From Homarus americanus (taxonomy: Eukaryota > Arthropoda > Malacostraca > Decapoda > Nephropidae), in assembly GCF_018991925.1 (NCBI RefSeq), contig NW_024737068.1:12749469-12813468 (forward strand): DNA of 64,000 bases. Reading direction: 5' to 3'. The notes under the pieces were generated by a model. That model searched no databases. It worked only from the letters and a program-made list of their open reading frames with translations, and was not told where the DNA came from. Shown one piece after another: positions 28,535 through 41,900 of this stretch; position 1 is the first letter of the stretch, and every line of letters starts with the position of its first letter. The position numbers were made by a program, and so were the translations under genes.

Positions 28535-29110
28535 CCAGTACTCCCCAGGTTCCATGTATGATCCACTACTCCCCAGGTTCCATGTATGATTCACTACTCC
28601 CCAGGTTCCATGTATGATCCACTATTCCTCAGGTTCCATATATGATCCACTGCTCCTCAGGTTCCATATATGATCCACTACTCCTCAGGTTCCATATATG
28701 ATCCACTGCTCCTCAGGTTCCATATATGATCCACTGCTCCTCAGGTTCCATATATGATCCACTGCTCCTCAGGTTCCAAATATGATCCACTGCCCCTCAG
28801 GTTCCATATATGATCCACTGCCCCTCAGGTTCCATATATGATCCACTGCTCCTCAGGTTCCATATATGATCTACTGCCCCTCAGGTTCCATATATGATCT
28901 ACTGCCCCTCAGGTTCCATGTATGATCCACTACTCAGGTTTCATATAAGATATCAGTACTCCCAAGGTTCCATGTATGATCCAGTACAGTACTCCCTGGG
29001 ATCTATATATGATCCAGTACAGTACTCCCAGGATCTATGTATGATCCAGTACAGTACTCCCCAGGATCTTTGTATGACCTAGTACAGTACTCCCCAGGAT
29101 CTATGTATGA
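28535..29110. repeat. Minisatellite, 28-bp unit, about 20 copies
   Basis: CCACTGCTCCTCAGGTTCCA plus TATATGAT. The last copies change to CAGTACTCCCCAGGATCTAT. Confidence 0.95.
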
Positions 29111-29239
29111 ACCCGGCTTTGGGAATGATTTTTCGAGAAAATTTCAATTCCAGCTCTGGGAGAGTTCTGGGTTTGTGGGATTCCAACTAACAGAGATGTT
29201 ACTGGTACATATAAGCCTTACAATGCTTCTAACAAGAGA

Positions 29240-31630
29240 CCCATAAGGTTATAATAATAATCAGAAAATATGGAGAGTATTCCAAAGATAAAATTTATTT
29301 GTATGAGAAGCACCATACACCTTGTACTTAATATTCCACAATTTGCTGTTAATGCACAAGTAGTTAGATAATGTTATTAAAACTGACATAATGTATTACA
29401 GTAAATATTTGACTCAACAGCAGCCTTAATTTATTAAATGCATAAAGTATCCAGTATCTCCATCAGGAGTACTGTATAGATAAAAGTTCATTTTCTAGTC
29501 AGAATTGCTCTATTTACCATTTCAATCGTTTAACTATAGTAATACAATATTTTGAATGGCACAACACTTTAAAGACACCCGAAGTAAAACAGCGTTTTCT
29601 GTGCAGGTCCGCTGTGTTTATGAAGCTGCAATGAATTTTACAATCTGCTGTGATACAAGAAACCATAATGAAAGATAAAGCCCAATTCACAAGATGATAT
29701 TTGTATATTTTTACTTACTTTCACATGCAGAGAAGTGAGGTCAACAAAGTAAATACTGTATAGCCATAATGTCACATAACTCCAGGACATGTATGATCTT
29801 CATTTGTCCCATCTTCTGTCTTTTACAATCCATTTAACTTTTTTCTGTATAAAATATCTTTAAAAATTAAGACATGAATGAACACAAATATTTCTGGCAG
29901 TGACACACAATATGTTTGCTTATACTTGTACTAATTATACACAGTTAATTACATATATTAGAACCTCATGTCTTTATCTGATTAGTTGAAAACAGCAAAC
30001 ACCATTCTAAAGATTAGCATAATGCCAAGTAGTAGTTAAACCCATTCTCAGTGAGGGGGGGGGGGGAGGGGGCTACAGATATGGTACTTATTTTGTTTAA
30101 TGAGCCTATGTTATATACTTCCCATTTGTTTTTAAAAAAAATTTAAGTAAATATAGTATATTTAAATCTAAGTGACTTTCATAATTATGTGTGAAGTTTA
30201 GAGTTTGGACTCCTTAGCTTCAGTTTGTGGGAGATGTTTTCAAACTTATTATTTAGCTTGGCAAGATGTGGCCTTTATATCTTACAGTAACCCCTGTTCA
30301 TACTTATACCAAAACTTTAGGATGCATTTGGCTAATTACCTTTTACTTAAGCAAGGCAAAATTCACATTTTTAAAACCATACATAAATAAGTTTGACTTG
30401 ATGATATATATTATGGAGGTGGAAAGATGAGAGGTAGTTGGACATGTCAGCGGCAGTGATACACTCAAGTGATCAAGAAGCATGGCGTTGTGTGGATTAA
30501 GGGGATAAATGTGTTGCTGATTCATGATGCCAGTTTTGTTTTAAGTGACAGGGATATATCAACTGGAAACTTGTTTGGTTTTTTAATTAGGAAGATACCA
30601 GAAATGGTATAGAAGAAAATATTGTTCTTACTTTATAAGCTTAATTGTTTAAGCATTTTATCCAAACAACCACACATATGTATGGTAAACCAATAATCAC
30701 AACATCTGTTTGCTTGAGGTACACTCTAATCTCTCAAGCCCCCACCTCTCCACTAAGGAGAGTCTTTCTACTGTAACTAAAAACACACTAAAATCCTTTA
30801 ACACTAAGCTATAATATACAAAAAAAAAATAGCTTTTTTTTTACATAATTACTACTGAGATTTGGCTAATAATTATACTGTACTAAATGATATTTTGTTA
30901 GGAAGAATTATTTTTAACATACAACTCTCTTTATCCTACAACACAATTAAACAGTTACAGTAATTGTAGAAGAAATGCATGAAGCTTCCAGAGAAAACAG
31001 GAAGTCCCACTAAATAAAGTTAAATGTGTGTAAAATCTGTACGAGAAATCAGAGACTTAGTTGAGGTTAAAATTTTATAGAGACATTTGTTTTGACAATT
31101 AAAGAGTTTAGTGACTTCAGACCCATCTCTTCCTTCTATAAGTGTTCCCACTTCTATCAAGGGTGATTTAGAATTGGTCATTAGCTGCATTAAGCTGCCC
31201 TTGGAAATACTTTTCTTAAGTGAAAAATTTCCACTGGTCATGTCAGGGCTGATTAAACACAAAAAGTAGGATGTAATCGTGTTAGAAGAATTAGAATAGG
31301 TATGGCTGAGAAAGACTGCATGACAAAATTGATACTGTATACAGATACTGTAGAGTAATTCTTGTTAATCACAATTGGCAAAATTGCAATACGATAAACT
31401 AGTTTTCCCATAAGAAACTATATGTAAAGGTGTAGTTGGGCAGATATTTCTTATAGAAACACTTACCCAGTATACCCTGTACATATCAATAAAAAAGAAG
31501 GAAATACTGCGTGTGTGTATATATAAGGTCACCCTGTGTACATAAGCTCTCTCTCAGTCTTTGTAATTCAGTTGTGTCTGAAGATGTCTTGAATAAAGAC
31601 AAAAGCTAAGGTTCTCCATTGTTTCCCTTT
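29240..31630. other. AT-rich unique sequence
   Basis: No repeats apart from homopolymers and a G-run at 30055. Near 31570-31610 is TGTGTCTGAAGATGTCTTGA followed by ATAAAGACAAAAGC, a phrase typical of the 3' end of a retroelement, possibly Penelope-like. No exon called. Confidence 0.4.
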
Positions 31631-31639
31631 TCTCTGTGT

Positions 31640-31643
31640 GATT

Positions 31644-31691
<48 letters not shown>

Positions 31692-31768
31692 ATATATATA
31701 TATATATCATGTAAATCCACAATGAAAACGTGGATAAGATTTTATCAATATATATATATATATATAGT
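31640..31768. repeat. (TATC)n and (TA)n left of Tigger MITE
   Basis: About 11 TATC units, a short (TA)n, a 50-bp spacer, then (TA)n up to the left end of the MITE. Confidence 0.95.
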
Positions 31769-31769
31769 A

Positions 31770-32393
31770 TAGTCTCGATTTGCGCGAATTTCCTTCACAC
31801 GGTTGGTCATTTACGCGGCACCTGGCCAGACCGGCAATTATTAGTTACGTGGTACATTCCATCATTTACGCGGGAAGCGGCGCGAGCATGTTGCGCACAA
31901 GGTCGCCCAGTCATCAAAACATTACCGAGTTCTTCACCCGCCACCCACCACAGCCGGCCCAAGTCAGTGATAGTGATAATTATAGTGAGGATATGGACTT
32001 ATATGGACTTTGAGGGGTTTGACAAAGAGGCCCTGCAAGCCTTTGTGGTGGATAGTGATATAATTGATACAAGTGAGGGCCAATAATCTGCCCTCTGCCT
32101 CGAAACCAACCGCCCATCCCCGTGTGCCCAGCCATCTTTTCTACTAATGTAAGTGTTAAAAAACCTAATTATTGATATTCCTCTTAATTATTAATTGTGT
32201 GTGCATGCCATCATAAAGTTAAGATAATATTTTTACTACAACATAGTTGTGTGTCGTCAAAAAGTGGGGTTTGGGGGGTCAGCCCGGTCTCTATTTCAAT
32301 TAATCCCATATGTGATATTGTTCACTTTACGCGTTTCTCACTTTCCGCGGTACCCTGTGGGTTGAATTAACCGCGTAAAGTGAGGGTTGACTG
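31770..32393 (+). mobile_element. Internally deleted Tigger element (MITE)
   Basis: A 624-bp relative of the transposon at 54380-57074, flanked by TA on both sides. The ends are diverged: TAGTCTCGATTTGCGCG on the left, and CAGTCAACCCTCACTTTACG read inward from the right. It retains the last part of the transposase frame (ITEFFTRHPPQPAQVSDSDN, broken by a shift near 32005), the same 3' UTR (TCTGCCCTCTGCCTCGAAACC) and the same CGCGTAAAGTGAG end. Most of the transposase is missing, so it cannot move itself. It is not a direct daughter of the neighbouring copy. Confidence 0.88.
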
Positions 32394-32461
32394 TATAAAG
32401 ATTTAGTTTTCCCCAAGAAACTAGGCAGTTCAATATGTATTTTTGTACTGCTTGTATTATA

Positions 32462-32784
32462 CAGGTACTCCTCGACTTACAATCTACTCGACTTACGATC
32501 ACCCGGGCATACAACCGCCGCAGTCGTATAAAATATTTTTCAAATTACGTATTTTCGAGTCCCAACGTTAGTGATCGCGCTGTGTACTGACAAAATTTTC
32601 GTTTGTAATTCCCTTTAAATTGGCTGGAAAGCGTAAAAGTGAGAGTTCTCGTTATGCTGAGAAGAAAAAAAAGACACCCATTTTAGATTTTCTATGTATT
32701 ATTTTCGCATTATCGACTTAAGACCAATTCGACTTACGACCTGGTCGTTGGTCCCTAACCCAGTGGTAAGTCGAGGAATGACTG
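32462..32784 (+). mobile_element. Second Tigger-like MITE family
   Basis: A 323-bp element with TA on both sides and inverted ends CAGGTACTCCTCGACTTAC and, read from the right, CAGTCATTCCTCGACTTACC. Inside is TTGGCTGGAAAGCGTAAAAG, which looks like a mutated transposase start (ATG to TTG, then AGKRKSESSRYAEKKKKTP). It is therefore a deletion derivative of a Tigger transposon distinct from the one at 54380. Confidence 0.85.
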
Positions 32785-33689
32785 TATCTAGGTTTACTTG
32801 TACAAATATATGTACATTTGCAGATTTAAAATTTACCACCCCCCCAACATACACTGAAATGGTCATGAAAATGTCATGCACTATAGACTTCAATTCACTG
32901 ATATACAAGGGAAGAAGTGTCTGTGTGAATAGTACAGTATGTGCCAGTGTCAGGCATCACAAGAGAGGGAGTACTGTATGTTTATAAGAATAGTATATGT
33001 ATGGACCAGGGTCAGGGTGTACAAGAGGAGGAGTATGGCTGTATGTAAGGTTCAAATCAGTGTCTAAAAATATGTAATGTCTAGTATTTGCTGAATATTA
33101 TTAGAGAAACCCCCCCCCCAAAAAAAAAGGAAAGCACCTAACTGGTCAGAAACATTAATTATACAAATCTCTTAACAATTACTAAATATCAACACTGGAG
33201 CACCATACACTAGTAATTAAATGCTAAAAAATATGTTAGTACTGTCAAACCATTTGAAAAATCTTGGTTTGAAGAATAAAAACACATTTGATCAAGATAG
33301 AGGTAGAATTTGTACAAGTGAAAATCATATTTAATGTAACTTAAACAAACTAAGACAATATCATGAATAGCTAATGGTGTATATTCTTGAAGGCACTTAC
33401 TTCCAATCTTGCCCTAAATAATACATTTGAAATATTTTCCTATACAGTCAGGAAACAATGATTTTGAACATCTAAAGGGCACTTTTGGTATTACGGTAGA
33501 GACTTGTGATATAAGCTACTCTGGATAAGAGGATATTTCTTTGTTTGGTATTTGTAGAGCAGTTTCAAGCAAGCCAGTCCTGCTCAGAGGACATTTTGTT
33601 CAATACAGCCTTCATCCCAACACATTTGATTTGGTGCTAGCAGTGTGGAGAGGAAACCATGGTACAGTATAAAGATGCTATGCTCTAAT

Positions 33690-35760
33690 TACTTTTATCC
33701 TCTTCGCCACTGATTGGCACATTAGTTGCTTGGGTGGTTGGTCAATCTCTGTTATGCACTGTTGGCAAGTACTGGACATATACTAGCTCCTGAATGTATC
33801 TGTACCTGCACCAGTGTTGGTCAAGCCTGGCCTTGAAAGAGCTCATGCTCGGGTGCCATCATAACACTCTCCAGCAGATTGTCCCAAGAGTTTACAATTC
33901 TCACTCTGAAAAAGTTTACCCTCAGTTTTCCGGACTTGTATCTTCTTCAACCTTGAGCTGTGACCCCTTATGGGGCAGGCGTCCGCCAGCTCCAGGTATG
34001 GAAACTTGATTGAGTAGTGCCCTCTGAGATGTTTATAAGCTTCAATTAAGTCACCCCTTGCCTATCTATAATATATGATATGCAGTTGCAGGCATTCTAG
34101 TCTCTGAGTAGCTGAGGTGCCTTAGTGAAGGCACCAGTCTGATGGCCCTCCTTTAGAGATTTTCAATCAACTGACAGTCTCTAGCATATCTCAGAGACCA
34201 GACAGGGTGACAGTACTCCAGACAGGGGAGAATCTCACTCTTGAAGAGCATTTCGAGGGACGGACTGTCTAAATATCTGAATGACCTTGTTATGACTTAC
34301 TAGTTTAGTTGCTTGATTTACCTTCTTCTCACAATAGCCCAAGAACTTCAGTTCAATGTCAAACATACACACTAAGGTCCTTTTCACATTTGGTCTCTTT
34401 TAAAGATGTTTCTTTATTCCTTTGGGACATGTGATATGTCTCCTTACTTTTGAAGCTGACAGAGATCTTTCTGTATCTCTTTACACAGTCTGTTTGGATT
34501 TTAATTTCCATGAATAACATTTGTATGGATAAGTGTATAGCTTCTGACAAGTCATTTATGAAACAAACAAACAACAATGGGCCCAGTACACTGCACTGTG
34601 GTACCCCACTTGTCACAGGTACACATGACGATTTTGTACCATTAATCACCACACACTGCTTGCAGTCATGAAGGAATTCTCCGATCCACGCTAGACCACT
34701 TATCCGAATCCCATATCCATCCAGTTTAATTCTCAGCCATTCATGGGGTACGCTGTCAAAAGCCTTGGCAAAATCCAGATATTACCAACCTATTTCAGAA
34801 TTTGAGTCCAAACATCCAGCACCTTGAGTAATTGTGTCAATCATGAATGTCCCAGCATAAAACCATGTTGGCAGTCTGTTGCAAAGTTGTTACATCATGG
34901 CATCTCTAATAATGCTCTCTAGTACTTTATGCACTATGCTGGTTAGGTTCACTGGTCTATAATTATTTATGAAGTGATGATCACACTGCTTGAATATAGG
35001 ACTCACATAGCCAATTTCCAGTCACTGGGGACCTTTTGCTCATCCAGGCATTTCAGAACAGGATCCTAAGGGGCTCAGCAAGCTCATTGCACAATTCTCT
35101 TTGCACTCTGGGATGCATCATGTCAAGGCGACGACTCTTGTGAATCTTTAGCTTTGACTATTTATTTCTTATACTCTCTTCTGAGAACAAAATGTGAGTC
35201 AGTGCTGTGTCACCATCTTTCCTCAAAAACAAGAAGATTGTTTGCATCCTCTCTTGTAAACACGGGGGAAAAAAATTTGCTTAACACCTCAACCTTGTTC
35301 CGATCTGAATCTGCGTAATTACCATCTGCAAGCCTCAGATATGATACCCCTACACACATTTTTAATTTCGATTTTGCATAGTGGTAAAGGGCTTTTGGGT
35401 TTGAATTAACCTTGCTTGCAGTCCACCTCTGAAACTCTTTTTCAGCCCTTACACTCTGACTTTGCTTGGTTCCTGGACCTGGCATACATCATCATGTCAT
35501 GCTCATTATTTATCCTAACCCATGTCTATAATTTGAGAGTTTTTCTCAATTTTGTCAACCACTGCATGGTTTCGTTTATGTGTAATGGTCTCCTTGTATT
35601 CCTGGAGCCAATGGGTTTGGTCTTGTGTATATATTTATTGATCAAATAATTTACTTTACTGGCTGATATTCAGCGTAGTATCTGCATTCTTATACCTCAG
35701 TGAGTTCTTATGCTGTATCATATCTTGGACTAAGTGCCCTCTGCCTGAGCTTGTTGATGA
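33690..35760 (-). mobile_element. CR1/L2-like LINE fragment with broken reverse transcriptase
   Basis: On the - strand, about 35485-35210 encodes the region before the reverse transcriptase (SKVNSNPKALYHYAKSK). About 34800-34560 encodes RT motifs [31 protein letters not shown] and FINDL. Where a YADD-type catalytic box is expected the frame reads [10 protein letters not shown], so the catalytic aspartates are lost. Stops and shifts split the frame. The 3' end reads, on the + strand, TTTTATCCTCTTCGCCACTG. Old and inactive. Confidence 0.85.
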
Positions 35761-36018
35761 CTTATTTTGCCACATTATTCATGACACAGTAGTCACAGTA
35801 ACATTGTGATACTACATAAGATTTGTACATATACACTGCGTTTTTATCACATTAAGTGTGCAGTGTTAAAATGGTGTGCACTACATGTTTACAATGTAAA
35901 GTAGCCAGTGCAGTGTCCATCAGTGTTTCTCTAATCATTTGGCCCTTTTATTATTCATACAATTCTACAAGAAAGAAAACTTCAAACTTTAACTAATTTT
36001 TTTTTTTTTTTTTTTTAG

Positions 36019-36107
36019 TATTTGTGATAGTCAGAACACAACCCAGCATTATACTGCTATGGGTTTGCTGAAGAAACACCATCAACAATCAGAAAGATAT
36101 ATACCAG
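36019..36107 (+). CDS. Candidate internal exon, 89 nt
   Basis: A run of T then AG forms the acceptor, and CCAG|GTAATT is the donor. In phase 2 it reads ICDSQNTTQHYTAMGLLKKH, then HQQSERYIP, and leaves in phase 1. It is antisense to the DNA downstream of HVCN1. No family is recognised, and the T run could also be a retrotransposon tail, so this stays tentative. Confidence 0.3.
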
Positions 36108-36250
36108 GTAATTTATATTCTAAAAAAAAAAAAAAAAAAAATCCTGCTAGTTCCAAAAACTGTATCCTCATGAACTCATACCCCACACCTTAATAATAAA
36201 TGTAGTTCAGTTGTTTTAGTCTTAGTAAAGAATAAAGTATGTTTTGACTA

Positions 36251-37460
36251 CAGTAAGATCTTGTATTTCGCGAGTAATATAGACTGGAAAATTTGCGCCA
36301 AACTCATATTCGCCAATTGCAAATACATAAACTAATGGGAAAAATAACAATATAGACTGGCCACTCTACATCAACCTCTGATTTTCCCATTTACAACCTC
36401 CAAATGATACAAATTCTGCCTTTATTGACCTGATTGTGCTTTCCGGAAACTAGTTTTTAGGCCTTCAAGTAACTTAATCACACGCTGCTTATCCTGCATC
36501 GAGTACTTGGCAAACTTAACTCCCTTATGATAGTCTCACTTCTCCTTTTCCTTATTCGGCCACTTAGGTGGGTCTGTCCCACCCCCACCAGCACCAGTAG
36601 GACCCCCAGTAGAGGTAGAGGCCATTATCTTGACTTGACAGGTGGTAGCACCACCCAAAAAAGCACACAATAGCAGCCCGGGCGGTCGCTAGGATGGCGT
36701 GGGTTACAACGCGATAGTTGCGTTCTTGTAAACCTCTTTTATGTTCACCACCAGCATTTCGATCACCAGGACGCTTCTTGGAAACATTCTTCTTACCTTG
36801 TCTTTCCACATTCATCGCCAACACAACAAAATTGGAGAAAAGAGCAAAAATCATGGAGCAATCGACAAAACTGCGCGATTCAACTGATCACGTGATGGAA
36901 ACCCTTATTAGTCCTCATTGCGAAACATTCTTTTTACTTATTCTTTTCATACAGTATTTATGGGAAGCAGCTAAATTTGCAAAAAAAAAAAAAAAAACGA
37001 AATTTACAGAATACCTCCCAAAAAACACTTCACAAACAAAAGACACGAATTAATTGAACAAGTGATGTCGAACGTGAACTGTAAACACTGCATAACCCCA
37101 CGTGACGCTTAAAACGTTAAGGATAGAATCAAAACATTGAGGATGGAATTGTGCTGTAGCCAACATTCGTATGCAAAAGTTAGCATTTTACAAACAGCGT
37201 TCCCCTATTCATCAATCGCGTTATAACCAATTCGCGTTGACAAAACACGTGTTGTAGCAGAAATGACTGTAACTGGTATGAGGGCTGTGATGTCATTCAA
37301 GACGGTGGCCAGCATTCAGCTTGCTGAATCTCGCGTTCAGCTGGCTGGATCTCGCGAAATTCACGATATTTTATGCCAAATATAAGACTTGGTTACATTA
37401 GGTAGTGCTCGCGAAATTCAAAAACGTGAAATTAATCGCGCGAAACATGAGATCTTACTG
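36251..37460. mobile_element. 1.2-kb TA-flanked DNA transposon, non-autonomous
   Basis: 1,210 bp, TA at both borders. The ends are CAGTAAGATCTTGTATTTCG and, read from the right, CAGTAAGATCTCATGTTTCG. The interior has a 96-codon - strand frame (36854-36564) with a basic stretch (KKRPGDRNAGGEHKRG) that may be the remains of a transposase N-terminus. No DDE domain is present. The CAG ends and TA sites place it in the pogo/Tc1-mariner group. Confidence 0.85.
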
Positions 37461-37469
37461 TACATTAAA

Positions 37470-38860
37470 AATGCACTTCTTAAACTGTGAAAAAAATATG
37501 TTCTAACAAGCAATATCCTTCACAGAAGGCTTGTAAAATTTACCTATTTACATAACATCAGTACACAAACATTTGTATGGTGTACATGTAATGAACTTAT
37601 GTGCAAAATAGTGCATTTTATATCAAAATGCTCACATGCAGACACTGTTCACAACACAAGAAATTTAACAAGTTTGCATGTTTTACAAATAAGTAATATC
37701 TCCGTTAGCAGATATCCCAGTTAGCCGGAACTCTCCAATACCCTGAATTGAAATTGGCTCGGAATTTTTTTCAGGAAAAATTCTTTCAATTTCAGGTTTG
37801 TGAATGAGTTTCAGAGGTTGAAAATCAGGCACAATTTCTTAGAAAATTCCAGAAAATCTCTGAAAATTCTGTGAAATTCTGGAAACTCTCTCCAATTTTT
37901 TTCTGGGTCTGGGAGCAAATTCAGTGTATGAAATACTGTAATGCCTAATTTTGGAAAAAATAAAATAAAATAAAATAAAATAAAATAAATCCGGGTCTGG
38001 GAGCAAATTGCGCAGATGAAATACAGTAATGTGGAATTTCTGGATAATTCCGAGAAACTTTTCCCAGTACGTACTGTACCTGGAAAAATTCCAGGGATGT
38101 GGGATTTTTCCGGATTTGAGAGAGTAGTCTCGTATCCTGGAAATCTCTAATCCCTGAAAGAGTTATGCACCAATTATTCAGGCTAATGGGGATATCACTG
38201 CAGGAGAAATGGATTTAGTACACTCACAATCTTTAACAATACAGTATGTCTCAGTGTAGTAATAATGTGCTGCCAATTATAATGAACACTGATCAAAAGG
38301 TTCCTGAGATAAGACTGCATGATGTGTAGTTTCATTACAGTACAGTATATATAAATATGCTGTATTCTTAGACCCAGTACACTACAGTACTGTGTACAAT
38401 ACATGTACTGTACAAAATCAATCTTGCAAAGTTTGGTGGCTTGTTTGTAAGTAATTTCATTTTCTAGATGTTGTTTTACTGTGTATTCACCTCAGCCACA
38501 ACTTTGAATCTGAAATAATTCATATAAATCTGAGTTTTGACATGAGAAATAGATTTCCAGCAAAATTATAAGGTGAAAGAATATTAATACTGTATAATAT
38601 TTGGCAAGCAAAACTATCAGATAAATTTAGGAAATTCGTATTAGCGAATTTTAGCACCTCGAACATTCATATAGCGAGGGATACCTGTATTATAGACTAG
38701 CAACAAAACTAATTGTTTTGAGTTTATGAGCACTCTACCCCTCAGGACAATTCAAACTCTTAAGAACTGCTTTCTTAACCACAAATACTGTACTACAGAG
38801 GAGTACAAACCTGCTATCAAAAGTGCATTCTGGTTCTGTATTGTGCTACCAATCTAGAAG
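37470..38860. other. Region downstream of HVCN1 stop
   Basis: AT-rich sequence with an AAATA repeat (37958-37990) and paired GGAATTTTTCCAGG-like segments (37740-38150). Could include HVCN1 3' UTR on the - strand, but no nearby AATAAA was found. Confidence 0.35.
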
Positions 38861-38861
38861 A

Positions 38862-38991
38862 CTAAATCATGTGACAAATTTTACCCTCTTGTGATCCCAA
38901 TTCTTCCCCAAAACTCTCAATTTTAACTACGTCATGTCCAGTTCCCTTACTCTTTAAAATTAATATGATCTTAATTACCGGTAAATGCTTG
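38862..38991 (-). CDS. HVCN1: Probable HVCN1 terminal coding exon
   Basis: 130 nt from an acceptor with a long pyrimidine run (repeats of TCCTG, then ACTCACCAG) to TAG. It enters in the required phase 2 and adds Ser plus 42 residues (KHLPVIKIILILKSKG..., ending KICHMI). This brings the protein to 278 residues, close to human. The tail is not recognisably conserved. The alternative is an acceptor near 41006, where the split codon would be followed at once by TAA. I saw no AATAAA close downstream. Confidence 0.6.
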
Positions 38992-41900
38992 CTGGTGAGT
39001 TGTAGGAAGTGACAGGACAGGACAGGAAATTCTTTTAGAAAACAACAAACAATGCATAATATATCATACAGTAGCGCAGGGTAACAAAGAGGGTATACTG
39101 GGTAAAGGGTGACAACATATATCAAGGGAGATAAATGCAGAACAATGTAGTGAAGGGAAGACAGTGAATGTCAGAGCCAAGAATTATGTGGTGTTTGGGT
39201 GACCTGGAAACTTTTGTCATTGCTACTTCTTATGAGAGAGGTACTGAAAGCAAGAAAATGTATCTTATATCCTCAACTTTGCTTCCCATAATTTAAGGGG
39301 TGGAAACCCCAGACGAGTTAGATTAGCCCAAGGCATTAATGTGACAGGTGGCCAACTCAATGCACACCACAGTACATAAATGCCTCACAAACCTTTCCTG
39401 GCACAATTGAACCTCTCTCTCATAGGATGGGAAGCTTGATTACTAACAACTGAATAATTTTTTTTTCCAGTTACTGGCCTTTCCCTCCTATGATACAAGG
39501 TAGGCTAACGGAAATCATGAGCTAACAGTCTCTCCCTTCATTCACTGCCATTCATTTTCTGTCCACTAAAATTGATGTGCTTTGTTATGGTGTTCCACAT
39601 CCACAAAAGGCCCCAAGATACCTACCTGGTTTATCCTTTTCACTTCACATAACTTGGTATAATACAGTTTTCATAAAAAAAAAAAAATTAATGCAATGCT
39701 CTCTGGTCATTCACACACATTACTCCTTCCTAAATGTCCATCCCCTTCCTATCGAACACATACCTCATTCCAGCCTTCCATCTTCTCTATCTCTCTCTCT
39801 CTCTCTCTCCTGCACCCTATTTTTCAAATACCTTTATTTTTTTCCAATATTCCTTTTCCAAATCCTACAAAGTACACATTACCTAAACTAATCAAAGTCA
39901 GCAATGTCTGACATGACTCTTTAGCTAGGATTCCATTCACGCAGTAGCGGTAGTGTCAGCGCCAAAAATAGATCATATTGAAATGTACACTGCTGTTTCC
40001 ATTAGCATGAATGCGTTAGTGGTAGCATTTGCAGTACATTTCAATCGGTCCCTGTAGCAATTGAAAATGCAACCTCATGAAAACAGACAAAGTAATCCCA
40101 CACTGTGACATCACTAGTTCCTGTTTCATACACATGCTCTCCTCACCCAGCAAAATATTCTTTGAATTATTTTTCATCCAAGCTTAGCTCTTTTACCAAA
40201 GCATTGTAGACCTCCAAATTTGGACTGATTCAGTAGCAATTTAATCACTCACCTTCTACCAGTATGTTTCCTTCACTGTTTTCCCTTTGGTTTATGCATG
40301 GTCTTATACAAAACCAAGATAATTAATAGCAAATCTTCCTGTTTTTATAAATAGCATCATAGCTTTGATGCACTGGGAGCCATCTTTCCTGTCCTGTTTC
40401 TGCTAAGACAGAATAGGCAACTGCAAATGGAAACGGGTGTCCATTTTCAAAGGCAATTTAACGCAAACACATACTGCAAACGCATACTGCAAATGCACTG
40501 CAAAAGCATATATGAAATCCTAGCTTTACACTCCCATAAATCCTTCTAATACATTAAAGTACTGGGTATACATCAACCAAAGATCTACTTTATGAAATAA
40601 TATATTCTATTTTACAAAAAGATTTGAGCATTCTAAACATAAAATCTGAGAATATATAGTAAATCTAGTTCATTCAAATTCCACATATTACAAGAAAGTA
40701 AATGAGAAGGAATTGAAAAATCAGGCAACTGTGTGTTTGTGTTTGAGTGTGTGTGTGTGTGTGAAAAGTCTAATTTTCTTCATGTGAGTTTGAGCAGTAA
40801 GTTATTTGGTGATTGTAGGAGAATGGTGGCACATTGAAAGCTTATTTGTCGACTAAATAACACTGAATTTTAGAGATTATTGAACTAAGTTTTATTACAT
40901 GCTTGCCTTGCACACATGTTCATGATAATATCCTCTTTACATAATTATCTATTTTATAGAAGCTTCTTGGACCCAAACTTTTCAGTTGACAAATATGTTA
41001 ACTGTAATTGAAGTCTCTCTCTCTCTTTTTTTTTTTTGCATAATTTTCATCCCCTCCCCCCCCTCATCCATTCTTGCCCATAGACACATACACACCCACA
41101 AATACCTGTTGATGTCTGGAAGGTTTCTGCATTCTTCTTGATAAGAGATTCCATTCCTTCTCAGAAGATCTTGGAGAGTTTTGATGTAGACGTCCTGAGC
41201 ATAGCTGTATGTTCGGTACTTGGAAACTTCCTGCTCAGCCATATACCTGTTCTGTTGCTCCTCCAGCAGCCTCTTTTCACCTGCTCTCTGCACTTGTAAC
41301 ACCATTGCTGAAGACAGTCATGGTCATCAGAAAATAACAGACTGAAGTACAATATTACATTTTATGGCCAAAGGCAAGAGTTCTGTGTGTGTTCTGAAGC
41401 AAGGACACAGTCCTGTTTGATCATTATAAATTGTTGAATAAACCCTTTCACATTACTGTACAGTTGGACAAATCTCACCCTCTAATTGGCCGATAAAGCA
41501 AGTTGCGTCATCCAAATCTATTTGCATCGCCCAATTATTACCCTCTTGGTGGCAGATGAACCTGGCTTCTTCATTCAAAATTGGGTACAGTATGAACTTT
41601 TTGGTTCAATAAAGCTGCAGGATCAACAATAATGAGTTCTTTATGAATATTACTGTTACGAATATCCAACTTACGAACATCTGCCAATACAAACGAGGTC
41701 CCATAAAGTTAAACTTTAAATTTACAGTATTTTAATTACCCGATGACTTATTTTTTACTTTCATTCACTGTATTTTGTCATTTTATTCCTTAATTTCTCT
41801 TAAATTAAGTGATTTTAGATGTATATAAGGATTTAGGCTATGATATAGTGGGAATTTAAACATTGTTCTGTAAGTACGGTGTACACATAGCATGTGTTTC

